Source: Bordetella sp. FB-8
GTDB taxonomy: Bacteria > Pseudomonadota > Gammaproteobacteria > Burkholderiales > Burkholderiaceae_B
DNA: 64,000 bases
Reading direction: 5' to 3'
Assembly (NCBI RefSeq): GCF_000382185.1
Contig: NZ_KB907784.1
Span: 3,984,022 to 4,048,021 of the forward strand
In this document: positions 36,271-45,240 of the stretch, in pieces
Numbering within the stretch: the first letter of the stretch is position 1
Layout: every line of letters starts with the position of its first letter
The notes under the pieces: generated by a model
Told to the model about the DNA's origin: nothing
Seen by the model: only the letters and a program-made list of their open reading frames with translations
The model's database searches: none
Program-made: the position numbers and the translations under genes

Positions 36271-37281
36271 TCAATCGTCGTCATCATCTTCAGGCTTGGC
36301 CGCCTTGGCCTTCGCCACTGGTGGCGATTGCGACGCCGAGAACACCAGCGCCGTGCCGACGACCACGATGCGCTGTCCGGGCCGCAGCGCTTCATCTTCA
36401 CCTCCCGCCACGAAATACCCCTGCCGTGTGCGCGCCGAGCTAGGCACCGCGACTGGAATGAACGTGCCGGCGCCGCTCTGGCGGTACACCAGTGCCTGCC
36501 CGTCATGCCAGACCACGGAAGCCGCGGGAACCAGCACCCCGGCAATTGTCCCCGGCCCGCTCAGAGCGACTGTGAGCGGCGTACCGATCGGCGCGGAATC
36601 CTGGGCCGCCATTAGGTAGTACAGACTGGGGCCTGCCACCCCCCCGGCGGCGCGCGGAGCGCGGCCGATCAGGCGCAGGGTCACGCGCTTGCCGTCAGGC
36701 GTCGATGCCGGGGGGGAAGTCGATACGGACGGCAGCGACTGCCCGAGCGGTAGACTCACCTCAACGAGCTGCTGGGTGCCGCTCCCCAGTTGCGGCAGCG
36801 GCTCCGCTGCGGAGGCTGCGGCCGCCCCGAGCGTGGCGCCCCAGTCGGTGCGGCCGCGCGCCAAAAGTGCGCCCAGTTGCGCTTGCGCGCTGACTTGAGT
36901 AGCCTGGGCGACCTGCAGTCGCGATTGCGCAGTCTGGAAGGCAGCCTGCGAGATGTTGTGCTGGGTGCCGTACAGATCGGCGGCGCGCGCCGCTTCGCTG
37001 CGCGCCAGCGCTGTCGCCGCCTGTGCCGCCATGAGCTTACCGCGCGCAGCGGCGATCTGCGCCGACAGGGTGATCAGCGAACTGGGGTCGAGGACGATGC
37101 CAAAGGCTGTTGTCCGCGGTGCGCGTTCGACCTGCCGCAGCGCGACGGTGCGAATCCCACCTGCCGAGAGCGCCTTGGCGTCGAGGGTGACGGTGGCGAG
37201 TTGCCCCGCGCCAGCAGTGCTCGCGGCGGCGATGGCGGCGACCGCAATTGCGGCACACTTAAGAAATGTCCTATGCATCAT
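36271..37281 (-). CDS. Periplasmic adaptor (membrane fusion) subunit of the RND pump
   Basis: A 336-residue exported protein; residues 1-26 look like a signal peptide (hydrophobic, ending Ala-Gly-Ala-Gly). A coiled-coil hairpin with repeated Ala/Gln/Arg helices spans about residues 60-130, followed by beta-rich domains. It is short for a CusB/CzcB protein and ends in five aspartates after a Lys/Ala-rich stretch, a tail that could bind metal. The start is at 37281 or one codon later, overlapping the end of the outer-membrane gene by four bases, so the two are translationally coupled. Confidence 0.85.
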   Translation of the reverse strand: MMHRTFLKCAAIAVAAIAAASTAGAGQLATVTLDAKALSAGGIRTVALRQVERAPRTTAFGIVLDPSSLITLSAQIAAARGKLMAAQAATALARSEAARAADLYGTQHNISQAAFQTAQSRLQVAQATQVSAQAQLGALLARGRTDWGATLGAAAASAAEPLPQLGSGTQQLVEVSLPLGQSLPSVSTSPPASTPDGKRVTLRLIGRAPRAAGGVAGPSLYYLMAAQDSAPIGTPLTVALSGPGTIAGVLVPAASVVWHDGQALVYRQSGAGTFIPVAVPSSARTRQGYFVAGGEDEALRPGQRIVVVGTALVFSASQSPPVAKAKAAKPEDDDDD

Positions 37282-38630
37282 TGGCTCCGGTTAGCAACCA
37301 GGAAGGGGTGATAGAGCGCCGCTTCGAGCTGACCGAGTGCCTGGCGCTCGTGCACCGCCGCTGACAGCGCGCCTTGCTGCGCCTGCACGTCGTCCAGTTC
37401 GGCGCCGAGCAGCCGCAGGCGGCCTATCTGGCCTGCGGCGAAGGCGCTGCGCTGCCGGTTGAGCGCATCTGCGGCCGCGGTGCTCAGTCGTCGCGCGCTG
37501 ATCCGCTCGGATTCGCTGGCATGCCAATCCGTGCGGGCCTGATCGATCTGCGCCAGCACCTTGGTTTGAGTCGCGAGAAACTCCTCCTCGGCAACGCGCC
37601 GGGCTGCACGGGCCTGAGCAATCGGGCCCTGGTTCTGGTTGAAGACGGGCAGTGGCAGGGAAAACGACACAATGAACTTGTTGTCGCCCTGGTCGTAGTG
37701 GTAGCCGGGACCGATGTCGATCGCGGGGTACTGCTGCGCGACAGCCAGGCGCAACGCTGCCTCCGCTGCAGCGTAATGCGCAAGGGCGGCGAGTACGTCG
37801 GGACGTGAAGTGAGCGCGGAGTGAACCAAAGACTCGAGGCGGCCCGGCTGCCGTGGATGGATAATCCCCCGCATGTCGAGGTCAACGCCGTCAAGCGCCG
37901 CTATCGGCAGGCCCAGCGCCGCGGCCAGGGCGGAGCGCGCTAGCCGACTGGCGCGCCGATCCGAGGCGAGTTGCAGTTCGGCCTGATTGAACGCGAGTGT
38001 CGCGGTCGTCAACGTCGCCGCCGAGACCATCCCCGCCTGGTAGCGTTGCGTGACCGCGTCGCGATAACGGTCCGCGAGGGAGACCCGCTGGGCGGCGAGC
38101 GTCGCAGCTTGCTGCGCGGACCACAGGTCGAGCATCGCCGAGCGGACCTGATCGCGCAGTTGCCAGGCGGTGACATCTATGGCCTGTCGCGCTTGCTCGG
38201 TCCGGGCGCGCGCCTGGGCGATGCGCGCCGGACGAGCGCCGTAGGACTGGATCAGGAAGGTGACGACGGGACCGACCGTCCACGGTGGGGCAGTGGTCGT
38301 CGCATCATAGGTCGGTGCGAGCTGCAAGGTCGGGTTGGGCAGCGCCGCAGCCGTAGTTTCGCCACCCTGGGCCTCATGCAGCTTGGCCGCGGCCAAGGGC
38401 ATGTCGGGCCGTTCGTAGACGGCCACCAGAGACAAGGTGCCGATATTCCAGCGCGGCGATCCGCCTTGGTGCAGTTGGGCCGCGAGAAAGCGCAGCAAAC
38501 GGGGATCGAACAGGGTGCGCCGAGTCAACTCCCGCGCTGTCTGATCTGGATGGATGGGTTGCGGTGTATAGCTCGCACATCCGGCAAGCAGCGCGGAAAC
38601 GAGCAAAGCGGCCGGCAGACAGGTCTTCAT
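37278..38630 (-). CDS. Outer-membrane efflux lipoprotein (TolC/CzcC family)
   Basis: A 450-residue lipoprotein. The signal sequence MKTCLPAALLVSALLAGCAS carries a lipobox, so Cys18 would be lipid-modified. Long alternating Ala/Gln/Arg-rich helices form two OEP repeats, the trimeric tunnel of the tripartite pump. Start at 38630 gives the signal peptide directly; the open frame begins five codons earlier. It is the first gene of the efflux operon and lies 50 bases after the sensor-kinase stop. Confidence 0.88.
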   Translation of the reverse strand: MKTCLPAALLVSALLAGCASYTPQPIHPDQTARELTRRTLFDPRLLRFLAAQLHQGGSPRWNIGTLSLVAVYERPDMPLAAAKLHEAQGGETTAAALPNPTLQLAPTYDATTTAPPWTVGPVVTFLIQSYGARPARIAQARARTEQARQAIDVTAWQLRDQVRSAMLDLWSAQQAATLAAQRVSLADRYRDAVTQRYQAGMVSAATLTTATLAFNQAELQLASDRRASRLARSALAAALGLPIAALDGVDLDMRGIIHPRQPGRLESLVHSALTSRPDVLAALAHYAAAEAALRLAVAQQYPAIDIGPGYHYDQGDNKFIVSFSLPLPVFNQNQGPIAQARAARRVAEEEFLATQTKVLAQIDQARTDWHASESERISARRLSTAAADALNRQRSAFAAGQIGRLRLLGAELDDVQAQQGALSAAVHERQALGQLEAALYHPFLVANRSQ

Positions 38631-38680
38631 CGCGTCGTGTCGCATGAGTAAAAGCTCTCATGCTAGGAACGCGCATGTCG

Positions 38681-39985
38681 TCAATTTGTCGTTGGCCTGG
38701 CCTCGTTGCCGTTGCGCCTGTCGTTGCGAAGATGCAGATCCAGCCGCACCTGCAGTTCGCCTGCTTCGCTGTGCATATACTCAAGCGACCAGCCGAGTCG
38801 CTCGCACAGCTGCCGTACCAGATACAGCCCAAGCCCGGCACCGAGGACGCGACCGCCCTCGGCGAGGGCCAGCGAGCGGTACAAGCGGGCCACGGTAGCG
38901 GCGTCAAGTGCCTCGCCTCGACTATCGATGAAGAACACGCCGTCACGCAGCGCAATCTCCAGACGGCCAGCCGGGGTGTGCTCGATGGCGTTGCGCACCA
39001 GATTGCCGAAAATCATCGCGGCCACTGCGGGCGCAACCCGTACCGCAGCCGGCTCGATCGCGCCGACTAGAAGCGTCAGCGGCCGCCCCTCGAGCAGGGG
39101 CCGGTAATCGATGATCAAATCGGGCAACCATGCTTCAAGCGCCAAGGGCGCCACTGCGGCGGGGGGCGAAGGTTCTTTGGCAAGCTGCAGCAGGGCCGCT
39201 AGCGTTTCCTGCATCACCTGGGCCGTGAGGCAGATGCGATGCAGCGCTCGCCGGCCATCGCCGCCGAGCGGCTCGGACTCAAGCACCTGCGCGGCACCCG
39301 CGATCACCGAGATTGGGGTACGCAGTTCGTGGCTCGCAGTGTCGATGAATTCGCGCTCGCGCAACACGAAGCCGTCCAGGCGCTGCAGAAAGCCGTTGAC
39401 GGCGGTCTCTAGTGCCTGGATCTCCTGCAGCCGGTACCCAGGCGCTAAACGCGCCTCGCGGTGGGACGGATCGAGCGCGTGCACGGAATCGACCAGGCGT
39501 GAGACCGGACGCAGCAACCGACCAGCGAACCACCATGTGGCAGCCATTAGCAGGCCCAGCCCGGCCGCGACGATCGCGTCGAGCAGGTAGGCTAGGCGGC
39601 GCTCCTGCGCCCGCTGCGCAGAAATATCGATCAGCGCGGCCATGCGATGGCCCTGCACGTCCCGCACCAGTACCGCGAAGGGCAGGTTCTCCGGGTCGAT
39701 GTCGTCGTACAGGCCCGGACCAAGACGGCGCACCTCAGCCGGCAGGCTTCGTGCGGCCTGCGAGTCCAGGTCGATCAGGCGCACCTTCGGTGGCTTCAGG
39801 TCGCCGGCCGGGAGGTGGGCGGCTCTCAGGTCGCGCACCATCACATCGCCGAGCAGGCTCATCCACACCAAGCGCTCGTGGCGGTCGTTCAGGAACGTGC
39901 CGACGGCGATCAAAGCCGCGCTCAGGACCGCCGCATATAGCAGCAGTCCGACGGTAATGCGGGCGCGCAGGCTATTCGTCTTCAC
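38681..39985 (-). CDS. Sensor histidine kinase, probably metal-responsive
   Basis: A 434-residue membrane kinase. A first hydrophobic helix (about 8-28), a periplasmic sensing loop of about 110 residues, a second helix near 145-165, a HAMP-like segment, then the H-box FIDTASHELRTPISVI and the ATPase part with N-box LVRNAIEHTPAG and GLGLYLVRQL. The start is a GTG at 39985 that overlaps the response-regulator stop (VKTNSLRARI), replacing a spurious upstream frame. It is coupled to the regulator gene and precedes the efflux genes, which it most likely controls. Confidence 0.88.
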   Translation of the reverse strand: MKTNSLRARITVGLLLYAAVLSAALIAVGTFLNDRHERLVWMSLLGDVMVRDLRAAHLPAGDLKPPKVRLIDLDSQAARSLPAEVRRLGPGLYDDIDPENLPFAVLVRDVQGHRMAALIDISAQRAQERRLAYLLDAIVAAGLGLLMAATWWFAGRLLRPVSRLVDSVHALDPSHREARLAPGYRLQEIQALETAVNGFLQRLDGFVLREREFIDTASHELRTPISVIAGAAQVLESEPLGGDGRRALHRICLTAQVMQETLAALLQLAKEPSPPAAVAPLALEAWLPDLIIDYRPLLEGRPLTLLVGAIEPAAVRVAPAVAAMIFGNLVRNAIEHTPAGRLEIALRDGVFFIDSRGEALDAATVARLYRSLALAEGGRVLGAGLGLYLVRQLCERLGWSLEYMHSEAGELQVRLDLHLRNDRRNGNEARPTTN

Positions 39986-40673
39986 GATCGTCGGTGCCTG
40001 CCGTCGCGGTGAGCCGGTAGCCCACTCGGGGCACGGTGTGCAGCAGCTTGTGCGCAAAAGGCGCGTCGATCGCCCGGCGTAGCACGTGCATCTGCGAACG
40101 CAGCAGGTCGCGGTCGGGGGGATCATCGCCCCAGAGTACTTCCTCCAGTCGCTCCCTCGGCACGAGAGCCGGCGACGCACGCATCAGCACTTCCAGCAGG
40201 CGGCGGGTGGCTGGCTTTAGGGCAATTGGCCGCGCGTCGCGCGTGACCTCCGCCGTGCTCAGGTCCAGCACCAGATTGCAGACCTTCAGCCGGGTATCGG
40301 TCACCCGGCCGCTGGCACGGCGGATCTGCGCGAGCAGCCGCGCCTCCAGTTCAGCAAGGTCGAACGGCTTGACTATATAGTCATCGGCGCCGGTGCGCAG
40401 GGCCTCGACCTTATCGGCTGTTTCTCCCCTGGCAGTGAGCATCAGCACGGGAACATCCTTGCGCACGCTCTGGCGTAGCGCCTGCAGAACGCGCACGCCG
40501 TCCATGCGCGGCAGCGTCCAGTCGAGAACGATCGCGTCGTAGTGATTGTCCGCGACAAGGCGCAGGCCGGTGGCGCCGTCGGGCGCGGCGTCCAGTATAT
40601 GGCCGCGCGCTTCGAAGTACGCGAACAGGTTGGCCACCAATGCGTGGTTGTCCTCGACGACGAGCAGTTTCAT
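39972..40673 (-). CDS. OmpR-family response regulator
   Basis: A 233-residue regulator. The receiver domain starts MKLLVVEDN, has the phospho-acceptor in VLDWTLPRMDG (near residue 51), and TARGE and KPFDLAEL switch residues; a winged-helix DNA-binding domain ends in the HTVPRVGYRL motif. The start ATG at 40673 begins the canonical MKLLVVED; the open frame extends 13 codons upstream. It forms the first gene of the two-component pair and efflux set. Confidence 0.93.
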   Translation of the reverse strand: MKLLVVEDNHALVANLFAYFEARGHILDAAPDGATGLRLVADNHYDAIVLDWTLPRMDGVRVLQALRQSVRKDVPVLMLTARGETADKVEALRTGADDYIVKPFDLAELEARLLAQIRRASGRVTDTRLKVCNLVLDLSTAEVTRDARPIALKPATRRLLEVLMRASPALVPRERLEEVLWGDDPPDRDLLRSQMHVLRRAIDAPFAHKLLHTVPRVGYRLTATAGTDDREDE

Positions 40674-41019
40674 GGGAGGCGGGGCGAGTTTTTGGGTGTT
40701 GAGCCGCTTCACGAATGGGCGGATTTAAAGACGAATTTAACCCACCTATAACTTGCGGTCTCTACGTCGTGATGGCCTCACCGAGACATCGAACGGCTGC
40801 TTTGTGAGAATATGATGAAGAACTGTTCCTGGCCACGCACGGTAATTTGCGGATCAGCCTGATTGAAAGTCGGCTATGCAGTCTCTAGTCTTAACCTCCT
40901 CTGCAACCGCATTGTCGACGATCTGACGGCTTAGATTGAGCGTCCGTTCCTGGCCGGTATCAGACATACTAGCTATGACATGGCCGAGTAGCATCTAGCT
41001 TCCCGGCCAGGGTGCGTAT
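40674..41019. other. Intergenic stretch upstream of the response regulator
   Basis: No gene was found. It must contain the promoter of the two-component/efflux transcript (minus strand). No convincing operator could be read by eye. Confidence 0.4.
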
Positions 41020-41853
41020 TTAGGCTTTGAATTCTGCCATTTTCTCGGCCAAAGTCCAGAGCGCACGGTTGAGCGCTGTGTTTTGTCCGATGCCGGTAAT
41101 GGCACGCGTGGATGTCGGCCGCTTCTTGGCATTACGGCCGGCGAGCCCTCCTCGGACGATGTTTTCCTGAGCAACGTTAAAGACAGTCCAGAGATCGCGG
41201 CCAATGTCGGCCTGCCGGCGCGGGCGGATCAGCTGTTCGGCAGCGATGGGCACGTGGTCGGCGTTGTCGTAGCGCAGCTGCAGAGCAGCGGCGGCGAAGG
41301 CATGGCGCTCGTCGGCCGACAGCGTGAGGCTTTCCATGCGCTCGCGCGATTCGGTGATCAGGTCGAAAGATTCGAGTATCACGTTTGCACCGTCCAGGAC
41401 CTGGTCCTTGATGTTTCCCTTGTGGGGCACGCGGATATCGTGGAACGTGTCTCCACAGATCATGCCGTTGGCGCAGGCGAATCGAAAGACCCCTGCGAGC
41501 ATCTGATAGCTGCTCGTGCCATTGTGCGAGTTCAACAGGATGATCTCGTTGGCCGCCTTATCATTGATGTGGTTGGCGTGGCGAAGGCGGATCATGTGCT
41601 TGGTGAAATCGCGGTGTGCGTCATCTCGAACGCGCGCCTGGGCCGCCATGAAGGGCTGAAACCCTTCTGCACGCAGACCGCTCAGAACATCGATGGTCGG
41701 GATATAGGCGTATTTGGCTGAACGGCTTTCGTGTGCGGCATCGGCGAAGATGGACGGAGCGACTTGGCGTAACTCGTCATCTGTCATCGGGCGGTCCTGG
41801 CGGTAAGAACGGAAACCGGCACCGAAACGAGAAGTAAGACGGGAGGGATACAT
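41020..41853 (-). CDS. DUF932 protein
   Basis: A 277-residue protein of the DUF932 family, which is widespread on plasmids, phages and ICEs. The sequence starts MYPSRLTSRFGAGFRSYRQD; typical blocks are HANHINDKAANEIILLNSHNG, SSYQMLAGVFRFACANGM and the C-terminal AQENIVRGG-like region. No activity is established. The start at 41853 follows AAGGAG. Leader element C lies 125 bases upstream, as with the other members of the putative leader family. Confidence 0.85.
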   Translation of the reverse strand: MYPSRLTSRFGAGFRSYRQDRPMTDDELRQVAPSIFADAAHESRSAKYAYIPTIDVLSGLRAEGFQPFMAAQARVRDDAHRDFTKHMIRLRHANHINDKAANEIILLNSHNGTSSYQMLAGVFRFACANGMICGDTFHDIRVPHKGNIKDQVLDGANVILESFDLITESRERMESLTLSADERHAFAAAALQLRYDNADHVPIAAEQLIRPRRQADIGRDLWTVFNVAQENIVRGGLAGRNAKKRPTSTRAITGIGQNTALNRALWTLAEKMAEFKA

Positions 41854-41977
41854 ATAAAGCTCCTTGAGGATGAGGGTTAGTGCTGCCCGGGCCTGAAGAT
41901 CGTTAGCCCGATCGTGATCGGCGTTGGTCGCTGGACGTGGTCTTCGCGGTTGTTTGCCGCCGGTCCTGTGAGTCGCC

Positions 41978-42114
41978 GAGCCCGTGCCGTCCGTGACCAT
42001 GGAGCGAAGGCCGGAAGGAGGACGTGGAATACCGCAGTAAGCGAAGCGCGCGAGGATATGCCGCGAAAGCCTATTGCAGGCGGGAGTGCAGTGGTACGGT
42101 CGGTGATTTAGGGC
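41978..42114. repeat. Structured leader element C (upstream of DUF932)
   Basis: Homologous along most of its length to leader A (27178-27325) and, over 42023-42071, nearly identical to leader B (48 of 49 bases). The hairpin TCCGT-GACC-ATGGA near 41989-42002 is kept with a compensating G-U pair relative to leader A. It lies 125 bases before the DUF932 start codon. Confidence 0.75.
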
Positions 42115-42752
42115 ACGCCGACACGCAGGCCTGCCGGCATTGCGCCACCAGGCTCAGCTACCCATGTCGGCCCGCGCGGCGAGCGCCTATGGCCGCACAG
42201 GCCCTAACTTCTGTCCGCGGCAGCGGACAGGGCATTTCTCTTTGTTCAAACTCGGTTTGGAACGCCTCGAACCCTCAGAGGAATTGTCGTTATTTAGTGG
42301 GGATTAGCGTCTGTGAGCAAGGATGCTCTCCGGCAGAATGACAGCTGTCTAGATCAAACTCAACGGAGAGAAGATGGACATTTAGGTGATAGGCGCCCTT
42401 CCCGCCCTGGTTGGAATCGTCGCGCTCAGACGGAATTACCTGAAAAGCGAGCCTGGGCTCTATGACCGTCAGCGGCTGAGAAAGCTATTTCTCGAGTTTG
42501 CAGCCGTCAGGGCGTTGGTCCAGTCCCACGAGGACAAACATGGGGCGCACACAGTGGTCCTGGTGCGTCGAGCCGAGGCTATCGCCCAATCGGAGAGATC
42601 GAGGGCAAGAAAAAATCGGCTTGCACAGGAAGATGCCCATGATCGAGAGAAGAATCACAAGTTCTATGCCATGCATCGCTGCCATAAACAAAAGGACCCG
42701 CACGCCACATAGCGATTAATTGCCGGCCTCAGATCAACACCTGGTCAGGCGC
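42115..42752. other. Stretch without a convincing gene
   Basis: A plus-strand frame (42386-42712, GTG start, 108 residues, very basic and charged C-terminal half) and a minus-strand frame (42485-42703, with one hydrophobic segment) overlap here. Neither has a recognised motif or a clear ribosome site, and I cannot choose between them. A GTCCGC-GGCA-GCGGAC hairpin lies near 42212-42227. Confidence 0.35.
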
Positions 42753-43670
42753 CTACTTGCTGAACTGTGGGCCCTTAATCTGATATCTGGTAGCTGGGCC
42801 TTGCTGGGAAGCTGCGCCGACTTCCACCACGACGCCCACCTCGCCATGAGGGTAGCGGAACTGCAGGGTGGGGCCAGGCCGGATGGTGTCACTTGAGGTC
42901 ACAGCTAGGGCACGACGGTTGTGCAGCACGACCGCGGCATCACCGTTGGCCTGGACCACATAGCGCTCGGTCATACCCAGCACGGGTCCGACATAGGTTC
43001 GACCTGACTCAGCCGATGCGATGTTGACCAGGCCTGGGAAAGACTCTCGGCCGATAGCCATGGCATGCTCGCGATCCAGATCGATGAGGTTCGCTTTGAT
43101 AATGGCGCCCATGGGACGCGCATTGCCCTGGTACGCCTCAATTGAGGCGCGCAGCATTTCCACGCGATCGACGCCTCGCCAGGAGATGGCATAGCCGCAC
43201 TGGTGAGCTACCTGGGTGATGAATTCGCGTTGCGTGCGGCCGTTGCCCTCGCGAAAGGGATGCAGCACATTGATTTCACCCAAGTACGTGCCGGCTCGGA
43301 GGCTGAACTCATCTGGATCTAGACCGCGAAGCAGGTTCTCTGCGGCCAAGCCACGAAAGATCGTGGGCGCATAGCCCTCGATCTGCTGGTAGTTGGCAAA
43401 TCGAGTTTCGCCTTTCGAGATGTCGACCGTGCGCAGCTCGCCAGCCCAGGCATAGACATCAGAAAAAAGATGCCTGTGGATGGTCTGCAGATGCGCCAGG
43501 TCGAAGTTGCCTGCGATCGGATCGCGCCGCAGCTCCAGCATGCGAATCGCGGAGAACGTCGCCTCGAGGTGGTCCAGGTGTTCTTGGGTGCGTGCGCCAA
43601 CCAGGTTGGTCAGAACGCCAGAGCTCGGATCGATGTAGGGATCGTTCGACTTGCTTGGATACTTGGCCAT
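42753..43670 (-). CDS. Fic-domain AMP-transferase toxin with C-terminal KfrB-like domain (first copy)
   Basis: A 305-residue protein. The Fic core with active motif HPFREGNGR (residues 137-145) occupies about residues 30-190; intact residues predict AMP transfer to target proteins, e.g. gyrase/topo IV in the FicT class. The C-terminal third (GRTYVGPVLGMTERYVVQ onward) resembles the KfrB domain known from IncP plasmid proteins. The antitoxin-like gene lies 9 bases upstream (43680). VbhT/FicT proteins occur in conjugative elements. Confidence 0.88.
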   Translation of the reverse strand: MAKYPSKSNDPYIDPSSGVLTNLVGARTQEHLDHLEATFSAIRMLELRRDPIAGNFDLAHLQTIHRHLFSDVYAWAGELRTVDISKGETRFANYQQIEGYAPTIFRGLAAENLLRGLDPDEFSLRAGTYLGEINVLHPFREGNGRTQREFITQVAHQCGYAISWRGVDRVEMLRASIEAYQGNARPMGAIIKANLIDLDREHAMAIGRESFPGLVNIASAESGRTYVGPVLGMTERYVVQANGDAAVVLHNRRALAVTSSDTIRPGPTLQFRYPHGEVGVVVEVGAASQQGPATRYQIKGPQFSK

Positions 43671-43679
43671 GCAGGCGAG

Positions 43680-43880
43680 CTAAGCGGCGACGCGATGCGC
43701 GTTAGTGATGTTGCGCGCCTTCGCCTTGGCCATGACGTCAACCAACTCCAGATGGCCCTGCACATACTCTTCCAGATCGGCCAGAGTAGCCGGATCTACT
43801 GCCAGGCCCTCAAGGCGTTGGCTGGCGATCACGTCGTCGACGTCGAAACGGCGCTGGGCGATTTCTTGCTGCGTCAACAT
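43680..43880 (-). CDS. FicA/VbhA-type antitoxin (first copy)
   Basis: A 66-residue protein with the antitoxin inhibitory motif (S/T)xxxE(G/N), here S20-QRL-E24-G25, that would insert a glutamate into the Fic ATP pocket. It lies immediately before the Fic toxin gene on the same strand, the usual order. The length fits the family. It is short and helical, with no DNA-binding domain seen. Confidence 0.85.
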   Translation of the reverse strand: MLTQQEIAQRRFDVDDVIASQRLEGLAVDPATLADLEEYVQGHLELVDVMAKAKARNITNAHRVAA

Positions 43881-43996
43881 GGTGAACTCCGTTGGAAAGT
43901 CAAAAATCAGACCTTTATTTTACCGCGCAAGCCCCTGAAAAACCAGGGATATCGGGCTCTTCTGAGGCATGCGAGCGCCGGCAGCGGGAGTCGGGG

Positions 43997-44980
43997 CTAT
44001 TTGCCGAACTGCGGCCCTTTAACCTGGTGACCAACCGCAGGACCTTCGAACTGCTTTGCGCTGGTATCCGCGACCAGGCCGACTCCTCCATGGGGATAGC
44101 GAATCTCCAAGGACTTGCCGATGGCCAGCGCGCCGTGGTCGACCAGGCGGTGCCGTAGGTGCTCGACTGGGCCGTCAGGGGTTGCCTGCAGGACCGCTTT
44201 CTCGGTCATGGCCAGGACGATGCCGGCGTACGACCTGCCCGGTTCCGCCAGTCGTACCGGCCCCAGGGCAAAGGCCTCGCGCCGCGCGGCCTCGAGGCGG
44301 CGTTCCAGATCCAGCGGTTTGATCGCATCAGCCATGAGCGCCGGCAGCTGCCGGTTATCTTCGAATCGCGTCGACGAGAACAAGATCTTGCGCAGGGTCG
44401 CCTCACTTTGCACGTGAGGCAAAGCCAAGGCATTCACGCCCAGATCACGGGCGATGTAGAGCTGGTCCCGACCGTAAGGTGTCTTGGTGAAGTGCGTCCA
44501 GTCCAACGCGTAGCCCGCTTCCTCGGCCAGCTGGCCGGTGTAGACGCGCAAGGTGCGGCTATTGCCGTCCGGGAAGGGATGGATGTAGTCCAGCTGCGTG
44601 TAAAGCTCGGCCAAGGCCTTTGAGAAGGCCGGCGGATCCAGCTGGGACATGGCCTTGGGGTCGACCTGGTCCAGCAGCGCATCCAGTCTGGCCACCGCGC
44701 TTTCATCCATCCTGGAATAGGCAACAAAGGTCGAAGTCTTGACGTTCTCGAGCGCGCGCATCTTGAGCCAGTCTCGGCCTTCAGGGACCGGGGCTCGATA
44801 CTGCCCGGATGTAACGTCGGTCAGCCCGTGGCCAGGCAGATCCTGGAAGATGCGGCGGTTGATTTCGCGAAGATGGGCGGCATCGAAATTGCCGCGGACG
44901 GGATCGAGTTGCAGCTCGACAATGCGACGCGCGGTGTACTTGGCCTCGAGGGCGCTGCGCTCAGCGTCGGTCAGGGCCAT
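43997..44980 (-). CDS. Fic-domain AMP-transferase toxin with C-terminal KfrB-like domain (second copy)
   Basis: A 327-residue protein. The Fic motif is HPFPDGNSR (residues 134-142), with serine at the second glycine position, which occurs in other functional Fic proteins. The C-terminal part has the same KfrB-like pattern (GRSYAGIVLAMTEKAVLQ) as the first copy, and both end in KGPQF-K. Despite the same domain order, the Fic parts are only distantly similar, so this is an old paralogue or separately acquired toxin. The start ATG overlaps the antitoxin stop by one base (TGATG). Confidence 0.87.
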   Translation of the reverse strand: MALTDAERSALEAKYTARRIVELQLDPVRGNFDAAHLREINRRIFQDLPGHGLTDVTSGQYRAPVPEGRDWLKMRALENVKTSTFVAYSRMDESAVARLDALLDQVDPKAMSQLDPPAFSKALAELYTQLDYIHPFPDGNSRTLRVYTGQLAEEAGYALDWTHFTKTPYGRDQLYIARDLGVNALALPHVQSEATLRKILFSSTRFEDNRQLPALMADAIKPLDLERRLEAARREAFALGPVRLAEPGRSYAGIVLAMTEKAVLQATPDGPVEHLRHRLVDHGALAIGKSLEIRYPHGGVGLVADTSAKQFEGPAVGHQVKGPQFGK

Positions 44981-45162
44981 CAATCGCCCGTGACGAATTC
45001 CTGCAGCGTCATCTTGCCGTCGATAAAGGCCTGGCCGCGGCGCTGCTCTTGCTCGGTGACAACGAACCCTTCCAGCTGAACCGAGGCGAATGCCTGCTGC
45101 ACCGCCACCTTGCGGCGCCGACGCTCTTCATCGCTGATAACTGGATGTGCCAAGGTGATCAT
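44980..45162 (-). CDS. FicA/VbhA-type antitoxin (second copy)
   Basis: A 60-residue protein carrying S27-VQL-E31-G32, matching the (S/T)xxxE(G/N) Fic-inhibitory motif. The start is taken at 45162 (MITLAHPVIS); 45189 and 45225 are in-frame alternatives. It ends in an ATG-overlapping stop of the Fic toxin gene, so translation of both is coupled. Confidence 0.82.
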   Translation of the reverse strand: MITLAHPVISDEERRRRKVAVQQAFASVQLEGFVVTEQEQRRGQAFIDGKMTLQEFVTGD

Positions 45163-45240
45163 GGGAAGGCTGCATTCAAGAACCTCCATAATTTTACCGT
45201 TGTTGCTACGCAAGGTCAGCATCAAAACTGCTCCGTGGTG

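Noticed and set aside
42386..42712. Plus-strand gene of 108 residues
   Set aside because: GTG start without a good ribosome site, no motif, and a competing minus-strand frame; left as unresolved.
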